From assembly GCA_036397995.1 (NCBI GenBank), contig DASWHX010000099.1:1-5322 (forward strand): a stretch of DNA of 5,322 nucleotides, written 5' to 3'. Position 1 is the stretch's first letter. The number at the start of each line of letters is the position of its first letter. This document shows positions 1 to 5,322 of this stretch, one piece after another. The notes under the pieces were generated by a model. The model was given only the letters and a program-made list of their open reading frames with translations, searched no databases and was not told the DNA's origin. The stretch comes from DASWHX01 sp036397995 (lineage in GTDB: Bacteria > Bacteroidota > Bacteroidia > Cytophagales > Cyclobacteriaceae). Both the position numbers and the translations under genes were made by a program.

Positions 1-953
1 TTTCTTACTCCTACTTCACGGGATCTTTTAGTAGCTTTTGAAGTATTGGTGTTTACATAATTTACACAAGCTATAAGCAGAATAAATCCGGCGGCTATAA
101 TCAGAATTCTAATATTTCGGGGATTTCCGGAATTGAATGAACCGGCAAATTCAATTTGTGATGAACTAAGATAAATTCTATCCAGAGACTGGAGATACGC
201 TTCCTGTTTGTCTTCATCATTGCCTGAATTTAATATCACATTGATTTTCTCTGCAACCTGGGAGATAACGGATTGAGCATTCACTCTGAAATATGTATAA
301 AGCGAATATTTATACCAGTCATTAATCAGGCCGTGATTTGTTGAAGCATTCCAGGCAATAACCGCATCGTAGTTGATATGTGAATTTTTCATTCGGCGCG
401 CAACTCCGGTAACTTTTAATGGCAATTCAAAGCTGCTCTTCAGGGTTACAATTTTCCCAATTGGATCTTCCTCTCCAAACAATGCTTTAGCGGTTTCTTC
501 TGTAAGTACGACGGATGTAGCATCCATCAAAACCTGGTTTGGCTCCCCTTTGATTAAGGGAATTTGAAAAAAGGTGAAGAAATTATCCTGAGCCAGCACC
601 GCCTGAGAAACTTCGATACTTTTTTCTTCTGTTTTCATCAGGTAATTTCCAAATGGCCTGATTCGAATCATCTCGTCAATATCAGGTATCGCGGTTCTAA
701 CCCGCTCCCCGGTTTCCCAGCCTGTTAATCCGACAATTCTGGAATCATTGCCAGTTCTGAATTGTTTTAAATTCAACCTGTAAATTGAGAATTTGTCAGG
801 ATTGAATGCCTCGTAGGAATACTCATTGGCGACAAAAAGGGCAATCAGGAAACAAAAAGTAAGGCCGACGGTCAGCCCTAGAATATTAATCGCTGAAAAC
901 AAGAAGTTCCGTTTAATATTTCTGATGGCACTAATCAGGTAATTCTTAATCAT
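1..953 (-). CDS. FtsX/MacB-type ABC transporter permease, partial (C-terminus beyond left edge)
   Basis: I translated the minus strand from the ATG at 953-951; the frame stays open for 317 codons to the window edge. The product begins MIKNYLISAIRNIKRN, followed by a membrane helix at about residues 19-43 and a large extracytoplasmic MacB-PCD-like domain (about 44-278). That domain carries the family signatures VVLTEETAKALFGEEDPIG (148-166) and VTGVARRMKNSHI (181-193). A second helix lies at about 281-300, and the FtsX-type R-E-V-G-V-R motif (312-317) sits at the cut. It aligns throughout with the first half of the upstream permease, whose matching motif is at residues 321-325, so a full-length protein of roughly 790 residues is expected. 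The gene starts 13 bp after the upstream stop, in one operon, with its own AGGAA site. The likely role is the inner-membrane permease of an efflux or envelope ABC transporter; the substrate cannot be told. Confidence 0.93.
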   Translation of the reverse strand, partial: MIKNYLISAIRNIKRNFLFSAINILGLTVGLTFCFLIALFVANEYSYEAFNPDKFSIYRLNLKQFRTGNDSRIVGLTGWETGERVRTAIPDIDEMIRIRPFGNYLMKTEEKSIEVSQAVLAQDNFFTFFQIPLIKGEPNQVLMDATSVVLTEETAKALFGEEDPIGKIVTLKSSFELPLKVTGVARRMKNSHINYDAVIAWNASTNHGLINDWYKYSLYTYFRVNAQSVISQVAEKINVILNSGNDEDKQEAYLQSLDRIYLSSSQIEFAGSFNSGNPRNIRILIIAAGFILLIACVNYVNTNTSKATKRSREVGVR

Positions 954-955
954 TT

Positions 956-960
956 TTCCT
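956..960 (-). promoter_or_regulatory. Ribosome binding site of the second permease
   Basis: AGGAA on the minus strand lies 2 nt upstream of the ATG at 953, the whole gap to the start being AA. It falls inside the 13-bp gap between the two permease genes, so the second cistron can initiate on its own. It supports the chosen start, although a separation of about 5 nt from the AGG core is on the short side. Confidence 0.55.
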
Positions 961-966
961 GGAATT

Positions 967-3345
967 TTATTCCTGTTTTAAAACGGCGGCAGGATTAGTG
1001 TTCGCTGCCATTAAAGATTGAATGCTGACCGTTATTCCTGAAATAAGCAAAGCCGATATGGCGCTAATCATAAAAACTGAAAACCCAATTTCTATTCTAT
1101 AAGGAAAATCAGCAAGCCATCGTTGTCCAAAGTAAAAAGCGACGGGTGACGCCACCAGAATGGCAAGTATCAGCAATATAAAAAATCTTGTATTCACCGT
1201 GACAAGAATGCTGGTAACTGAAGCACCCAGCACTTTGCGGATTCCAATTTCTTTAAGTCGGCTTGACAGAGTAAAAGAAGTTAGACCATACAACCCAAGA
1301 CAAGCCAGGATGATACTAAGGGCTGTGAACAATGACATGATCTTCATAAATTTATCCTGAGCCTTGTATTGTCCGTCAAACCATTGATCGACAAAGTAAA
1401 ATTCAAAGGGATGCCTGGTTTCGAATTTGAGGAAGGTCTGTTCCAAATATTGAAGTGTCGGCTGGATATTATTTCCGGAAATCCTTACTGAGGCATTATT
1501 AAAGTTTCTGTTTACGATGAGCATCAGTACCGGGTCAACCTTAACTTCATTAAGAGGCCGGTAATTAAAATCTTTTACAACTCCAATCACAGGAACCGGG
1601 CCATCCGTATCCTGGATGGCCATTTCATTTAGATTATTCCAGCCAGCCTGTTTGGCAAAAGTTTCGTTAATTACAATTGAAAATCCAGTATCTAATTCTG
1701 AGTTGAACCACCTGCCGTCAATGAGTGGTATCTGGTAGGTATCTAAAAAATTTTTATCTACCCGGAATATTTGAGTACTCATTTCTTCTGTCATCCCTAC
1801 AGGAATCACGGTTGAACCAAATGTTCCGGTACCAATAGCAGCCTGGCAAATTGACACTTGCAGTATATCGGGATTTTTCAACAATTCATTGCGGAATGTC
1901 TCATGAGAGTTGGAAATAGAATTGTCCGTTGGAATAACCAAAACTTTTTCAGATTCAAACCCCAGCTCGTGATTTCGCATAAAATCATACTGATCAATTA
2001 TTATTAGTGAAACAGTAATGAGTGCGATTGAAACCATGAATTGAATTAATGTTAATAAATGTCTTGCTTTTGCACCTGAGGTTATCCTGGAAGAAGGCCT
2101 GAGCATTCCCGTTGATTGTAATCCCGATAAAAGGAAAGCGGGATATAAGCCGGCCATCAAGCCGACGATAAGAATTATTATTCCTAAGGATGAAATAACT
2201 TCAATACTAAACAAACCTGACATGGTTAATTGAGTTCCCACAAGCTCATTAAAAGTTGGTAGAGAGATGTCAGCCAAAAGGAATGAAAGACTTAACGAAA
2301 GAAAAATCAACATATAAGATTCACCTAAAAATTGGGTAACCAGTTGCCTTCGGTTTGCACCGAGTACTTTCCGAACTCCTATTTCTGAAGCTCTTTGAGT
2401 AGCTTTGGCAGTGCTGATATTTATATAATTAAAGCAGGCGATTAAAAGTACAGCGGCAGTGATCGCCAAAAAGACTGACAGGAGCCGGATGCTTCCCATT
2501 GGAAAGCGGGAGTAAAGAAAATTATAGGAGTGGAGGAATACGTCATCCAGGGGTTGCAGGAATAGCAAATAATTTTCAGCCCGCTCAGGGAAATTTCTCT
2601 TCATAAAATCGGGAAACTTCGACTGAAGGCGATTTGCATCCACATTTTCTTCCAATAACAGGTAGGTGTAAATTGTCTGACCAAGCCAGTTATTCATAAA
2701 GTCATACGCCAGGGGTCCGGTTCCGGGTACCGTAGTAGACCAGGATACCAAAGCTTCAAACCGGATGTGTGAATTCTTCGGTGGGTCGGCTGCTATTCCG
2801 GTGACGATAAAATCCAGATTATTCATCCCAACAATGCTGTTGCCAATGGGATCTTGATCACCAAATAATTTCTTTGCCAGGCCTTCAGTTAATACAATTG
2901 ATAACGGTCGGGTCAGCACAGTAGACTTGTCACCGCGTGTAAGTTCAAAATCAAAAACATTAAAAAACGCCGAGTCTGCAAATACCCAGGGTGAAACCTT
3001 AAAACTCTTTTCCTTGTAGGAGACCAATACATCATCCCACCAGGGCTGCACTCTTATTACATTGATCACTTCCGGAAATTGATTCACCATGGTTGGACCC
3101 ATCATCCCCGAAGTTTCCGCATCATAACTTTCCGCTCCGGAAGTCGTACTTACATTTTTCTTGGCAAGCCGATAGATTGAATTTCCATTCTTATGAAATT
3201 TGTCATAAGAAAGTTGATTGAACAGGAATGAAACAGACAAGATAACGCATGTAATAGCAGCTGTAAGACCAATGAGGTTTATGGTAAAGTAAGTTTTGTT
3301 CCTCCATAACTGACGCAGCATAATCCTGAAATAATTTCCAATCAT
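967..3345 (-). CDS. FtsX/MacB-type ABC transporter permease, full length (two fused permease halves)
   Basis: This 792-residue inner-membrane protein is built as two tandem MacB-like permease halves. Half 1 has a helix at about 20-43, an extracytoplasmic MacB-PCD-like domain at about 45-280, and helices at about 287-308, 337-360 and 380-403. Half 2 has a helix at about 431-451, an extracytoplasmic domain at about 452-665, and helices at about 667-690, 718-739 and 753-775. Each half has the cytoplasmic coupling motif: EIGVRKVLGA at 321-330 and EIGIRKVLGA at 699-708. The C-terminus NTNPAAVLKQE is typical of the family. There is no Walker motif, so a separate ATPase must energise it. MacB-family systems move substrates or force across the envelope rather than acting as classical import channels; efflux is the likeliest role, but the substrate is unknown. 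The start is the first ATG after an in-frame stop seven codons upstream; no Shine-Dalgarno site is visible. It leads an operon with a second permease and is divergent from the two-component genes. The length is normal for the Bacteroidota family. Confidence 0.95.
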   Translation of the reverse strand: MIGNYFRIMLRQLWRNKTYFTINLIGLTAAITCVILSVSFLFNQLSYDKFHKNGNSIYRLAKKNVSTTSGAESYDAETSGMMGPTMVNQFPEVINVIRVQPWWDDVLVSYKEKSFKVSPWVFADSAFFNVFDFELTRGDKSTVLTRPLSIVLTEGLAKKLFGDQDPIGNSIVGMNNLDFIVTGIAADPPKNSHIRFEALVSWSTTVPGTGPLAYDFMNNWLGQTIYTYLLLEENVDANRLQSKFPDFMKRNFPERAENYLLFLQPLDDVFLHSYNFLYSRFPMGSIRLLSVFLAITAAVLLIACFNYINISTAKATQRASEIGVRKVLGANRRQLVTQFLGESYMLIFLSLSLSFLLADISLPTFNELVGTQLTMSGLFSIEVISSLGIIILIVGLMAGLYPAFLLSGLQSTGMLRPSSRITSGAKARHLLTLIQFMVSIALITVSLIIIDQYDFMRNHELGFESEKVLVIPTDNSISNSHETFRNELLKNPDILQVSICQAAIGTGTFGSTVIPVGMTEEMSTQIFRVDKNFLDTYQIPLIDGRWFNSELDTGFSIVINETFAKQAGWNNLNEMAIQDTDGPVPVIGVVKDFNYRPLNEVKVDPVLMLIVNRNFNNASVRISGNNIQPTLQYLEQTFLKFETRHPFEFYFVDQWFDGQYKAQDKFMKIMSLFTALSIILACLGLYGLTSFTLSSRLKEIGIRKVLGASVTSILVTVNTRFFILLILAILVASPVAFYFGQRWLADFPYRIEIGFSVFMISAISALLISGITVSIQSLMAANTNPAAVLKQE

Positions 3346-3366
3346 TTGAGTTTTTATTGCATTTTA

Positions 3367-3382
3367 TCCAATTGAAGTGCCA
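3367..3382 (-). promoter_or_regulatory. Candidate sigma-54 promoter for the permease operon
   Basis: On the minus strand the sequence reads TGGCAC TTCAA TTGGA (3382 to 3367). The sigma-54 consensus is TGGCAC-N5-TTGCW. The -24 element is perfect, the spacing is exact and the -12 element departs only at its C (TTGG instead of TTGC). Counting from the -12 base at 3368, transcription would start near 3356, leaving a leader of about 11 nt before the ATG at 3345. The adjacent divergent gene encodes a sigma-54 activator, which makes the match more believable. The mismatch falls on a strongly conserved base, and a chance match in AT-rich DNA is possible. Confidence 0.5.
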
Positions 3383-3447
3383 AAAAAGATATATGATTGA
3401 TCTTCAATACATTACATTTATTTTTTTCGTCAATTTTGAGGTTATGC

Positions 3448-3485
3448 TGCCCACTTTTAGAAAATTAAATGCCCATTATTGGGCA
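3448..3485. promoter_or_regulatory. Candidate enhancer/operator: three TGCCCA half-sites
   Basis: A perfect inverted repeat, TGCCCA-TTAT-TGGGCA, occupies 3470-3485. A third copy of TGCCCA lies at 3448-3453, starting 22 bp (about two helical turns) before the first arm. Fis-type helix-turn-helix dimers bind such short dyads. Relative to the candidate sigma-54 start near 3356, the dyad centre is at about -121 and the lone half-site at about -95, within the usual enhancer range. The same elements lie 53-90 bp upstream of the regulator gene start, so autoregulation is also possible. The binding protein is inferred, not shown. Confidence 0.42.
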
Positions 3486-3508
3486 CTAATGCGTCTGAAT
3501 TCGTATAC

Positions 3509-3529
3509 CTTGGCGAACCCAAGATCGCC
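3509..3529 (+). repeat. Small overlapping inverted repeats just upstream of the regulator start
   Basis: CTTGG (3509-3513) pairs with CCAAG (3519-3523) across 5 nt. Alternatively GGCGA (3512-3516) pairs with TCGCC (3525-3529) across 8 nt. The two pairings share bases and exclude each other. They end 8 nt before the regulator ATG, where a ribosome binding site would normally sit. They could be a weak leader structure, a protein-binding dyad or chance; arms of 5 bp are not strong evidence. Confidence 0.2.
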
Positions 3530-3537
3530 CGTAATCA

Positions 3538-4905
3538 ATGAAAGAGAAAGGTAAACTTCTGGTAGTAGATGATGATGCTTATGTAGTCTTATCTCTGAGG
3601 ATGTTTCTGGAAGAACATTTTACTACGGTTCAATCCCTGGCTACACCGGAGCAAATGTTTAAGGAAATTGAAAAGCAATCTTTTGATGTGATTATCCTGG
3701 ATATGAATTTTAATCATGGAGAAACCTCGGGCAGAGATGGATTAAAATATCTGGAATCCATTTTGGAAAAAGATCCCGATGCTTCTGTAATAATGATGAC
3801 CGCTTACGGCGGTGTAAATATCGCGGTGGAGGCTATAAAGAAAGGAGCCAAAGACTTTCTTATTAAGCCGTGGGAGAATGAAAGATTATTAGCAACAGTA
3901 ATGTCGGTGTTTAACCTGGCAAAAGAAAAGAAGAATGTAAAACATCTGCTGGATCGAGAACGGGTTATTACTTCTACTATTGATAATCAGTTCAAGGAAA
4001 TCATTGGAGATTCTCCAGCCATGAGGAATGTCTTTGAGACTATCAGAAAAGTTGCCGGCACTAATGCCGAGGTTTTGCTAACGGGCGAAAATGGAACCGG
4101 TAAAGAGCTGGTTGCCCGGGCTATACATCGGCAAAGCAATCGGGCCAATGAAATATTTATTAATGTTGACCTGGGTTCCATATCAGAAACGCTGTTTGAA
4201 AGTGAGTTATTTGGTCACAAAAAAGGGGCATTTACGGATGCCAAAGAGAACAGGATTGGAAGATTTGAGGCCGCGAATGGGGGTACCATCTTCCTGGATG
4301 AAATTGGGAATTTGTCGCCCGCGCTTCAATCTAAATTACTCCAGGTGTTACAAAACCGGACCGTCACCAGATTAGGCACCAATGACTCTATCGATATTGA
4401 TATCAGGGTGATTTGCGCAACTAACATGCACATTGAAAAAATGGTTTTTGAAGGAAAATTCCGTGAAGATTTGCTATATCGTATAAATACTGTAGAAATA
4501 AATATACCTAAGCTAATCGAAAGACGTGAAGATATTCCATTGCTGGTTAAGCATTTCTTTGAAATGTATCGCAGAAAATATAACAAACCTAATCTGAGTG
4601 TTTCTGAATCAGGCATTAAAAAATTGTCTTCCTACAATTGGCCGGGAAATGTAAGGGAAATGCAACATGCATTGGAGCGAGCGGTTATAATGTCGGAAGG
4701 CGAAATACTGCAAGGAAATGATTTTGAATTTTTGTTCGGACCAAGGACCAGTTCCAATCCCGAAGATTATAACCTGGAGAAACTGGAGGAATGGGCCATC
4801 CGCAAAGCCATGGAAAAGCATAGCGGTAATATTAGTCATGCGTCCCGGGAATTAGGATTATCACGAGGTGCGATGTACAGAAGAATGGAAAAATATGGCA
4901 TCTAG
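3538..4905 (+). CDS. Sigma-54-dependent response regulator, NtrC/AtoC family (REC-AAA+-Fis HTH)
   Basis: This 455-residue cytoplasmic regulator has the normal NtrC-family length and order. The receiver domain (about 5-125) has the acidic pocket D11-D13, phospho-acceptor D55 (IILDMNF), T88 and K110 (LIKP). The AAA+ domain (about 152-385) has Walker A GENGTGKE at 183-190, the sigma-54 contact loop GAFTDA at 230-235, Walker B IFLDEIG with D254/E255, sensor I ICATN at 292-296, the arginine-finger region FREDLLYR at 308-315 and sensor II WPGNVRE at 368-374. A C-terminal Fis-type helix-turn-helix occupies about 413-455 (NISHASRELGLSRGAMYRRM). All residues for phosphorylation, ATP hydrolysis and sigma-54 contact are present; the loop's usual GAFTGA is GAFTDA. 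The start is secure because an in-frame TAA lies two codons upstream, although no Shine-Dalgarno site is seen. It overlaps the kinase gene by 11 nt, which suggests translational coupling and cognate partners. It probably activates the divergent permease operon. Confidence 0.95.
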   Translation: MKEKGKLLVVDDDAYVVLSLRMFLEEHFTTVQSLATPEQMFKEIEKQSFDVIILDMNFNHGETSGRDGLKYLESILEKDPDASVIMMTAYGGVNIAVEAIKKGAKDFLIKPWENERLLATVMSVFNLAKEKKNVKHLLDRERVITSTIDNQFKEIIGDSPAMRNVFETIRKVAGTNAEVLLTGENGTGKELVARAIHRQSNRANEIFINVDLGSISETLFESELFGHKKGAFTDAKENRIGRFEAANGGTIFLDEIGNLSPALQSKLLQVLQNRTVTRLGTNDSIDIDIRVICATNMHIEKMVFEGKFREDLLYRINTVEINIPKLIERREDIPLLVKHFFEMYRRKYNKPNLSVSESGIKKLSSYNWPGNVREMQHALERAVIMSEGEILQGNDFEFLFGPRTSSNPEDYNLEKLEEWAIRKAMEKHSGNISHASRELGLSRGAMYRRMEKYGI

Positions 4906-5322
4906 AAATTTCAAATTACATATTTTCTTCCGTGTTATTGTGCTTGCCTGCTCTATTTCCACGTTCCTGTATTTTCTTTTGGTTTATGTGAATTATTTAA
5001 GAAGCGCTTACCTCCTGGTATTAATTATTGCCATTATTGCAGAGTTTCTTTATTACATAAATAAGACAAACAGGGATCTTTCCAATTTCCTTACAGGAAT
5101 TTTACAAAATGATTACAGCACGCGCTTTTCAGAGAAAGGCAAAGGAAAAAGTTTTAACCGGCTTTATCAGACTTTAAACAGAATTAATCAGCAATTCAAG
5201 AAGATCAGCTCCGAAAAAGAAGCCCAGTTTCTTTATCTGGAAACACTGGTGGAACATATTAAAATCGGGATAATCAGCTATAACAACAAAGGTGAAATTC
5301 ATCTGCTAAACCAAGCCTTTAA
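4895..5322 (+). CDS. Membrane sensor histidine kinase, partial (N-terminal part; catalytic core beyond right edge)
   Basis: The frame is open from the ATG at 4895-4897 for 142 codons to the edge, with no other in-frame ATG. A GGAA at 4887-4890, inside the regulator gene, can serve as ribosome binding site. The visible protein has a short basic N-terminus (MASRNFKLHIFFR), helix 1 at about 10-32, only about five exposed residues (NYLRS), and helix 2 at about 37-55. An amphipathic linker with coiled-coil character follows (about 56-112, containing NKTNRDLSNFL and EKEAQFLYLETLVEH). A PAS-like start appears at about 117-142 (VEHIKIGIISYNNKGEIHLLNQAF). The H-box and ATPase domain would follow outside the window, so the kinase call rests on this architecture, recollection of similar Bacteroidota kinases, and coupling to a response regulator. 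The near absence of an external loop suggests sensing within the membrane or through a partner, possibly the neighbouring permeases. Confidence 0.85.
   Translation, partial: MASRNFKLHIFFRVIVLACSISTFLYFLLVYVNYLRSAYLLVLIIAIIAEFLYYINKTNRDLSNFLTGILQNDYSTRFSEKGKGKSFNRLYQTLNRINQQFKKISSEKEAQFLYLETLVEHIKIGIISYNNKGEIHLLNQAF

Noticed and set aside
954..966. Terminator or promoter between the two permease genes
   Set aside because: The gap is only 13 bp, holds a ribosome binding site and has no dyad or T-run; the genes read as one operon.
1160..1360. Plus-strand open frame antisense to the first permease
   Set aside because: It lies wholly inside a well-supported permease coding region on the other strand; the same applies to the plus-strand frame at 373-567 opposite the second permease.
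3390..3402. IHF-like site (ATCAA-N4-ATA, minus strand) between the candidate enhancer and the sigma-54 promoter, overlapping the small dyad ATTGA-TCT-TCAAT (3396-3408)
   Set aside because: It mismatches the IHF consensus at two specified positions in very AT-rich DNA, where such partial matches are expected by chance.
3431..3438. CAATTTTG as a Bacteroidota -7 element (consensus TAnnTTTG) for the regulator-kinase operon
   Set aside because: It matches five of the six specified bases, but no TTTG -33 element lies at the right distance. TACCTTGG at 3506-3513 has the same problem. The regulator promoter cannot be placed with confidence.
3480..3530. A sigma-54 promoter on the plus strand for the regulator (around TTGGGCAC at 3479 or TTGGCG at 3510)
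   Set aside because: Counting 10 nt from each GG does not reach GC, so the required -24/-12 spacing is absent.
3357..3554. Open frame of 65 codons on the plus strand crossing the intergenic region into the regulator gene
   Set aside because: It spans the candidate promoter and half-sites, overlaps the start of the secure regulator gene in another frame, has no ribosome binding site and its translation resembles no known family.
3987..4839. Several open frames inside the regulator gene (minus 3987-4181, plus 4091-4375, minus 4326-4616, minus 4609-4839)
   Set aside because: All overlap conserved AAA+ or Fis-domain coding sequence of the regulator and show no recognisable protein features.

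Overview
The window most likely comes from a member of the Bacteroidota, possibly a Cytophagales-type lineage. The evidence is the type of large eight-helix ABC permease with paired E-[IV]-G-[IV]-R-K motifs, the NtrC-like regulator with a GAFTDA loop, moderately AT-rich DNA, and poor Shine-Dalgarno sites on the two divergent lead genes. The genus cannot be told from this window.

Layout: two divergent gene pairs flank a 192-bp intergenic region (3346-3537). Leftward (minus strand) lies a complete 792-residue FtsX/MacB-type ABC transporter permease (967-3345). After a 13-bp gap comes a second permease of the same family, cut by the left edge (1-953). Rightward (plus strand) lies a complete NtrC-family sigma-54 response regulator (3538-4905). 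It overlaps by 11 nt the start of a membrane sensor histidine kinase cut by the right edge (4895-5322).

The genes read as one signalling-plus-transport module. The kinase has two adjacent membrane helices with almost no external loop, so it probably senses something in or at the membrane. It would phosphorylate the regulator at Asp55. The intergenic region supports the next step. Facing the permeases is a near-consensus sigma-54 promoter (TGGCAC-N5-TTGGA, minus strand, 3382 to 3367). About 95-121 bp upstream of its inferred start lie three TGCCCA half-sites, two of them forming an inverted repeat, which is where an enhancer for such a regulator would be expected. The model is that membrane stress or a substrate activates the kinase and regulator, which switch on the permeases through sigma-54. 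No ATPase or periplasmic adaptor gene is inside the window; they would have to be encoded outside it.

The gene families are recognisable. The specific regulatory wiring is inference from sequence, and the substrate is unknown. No RNA genes, mobile elements, CRISPR arrays or convincing terminators were seen.
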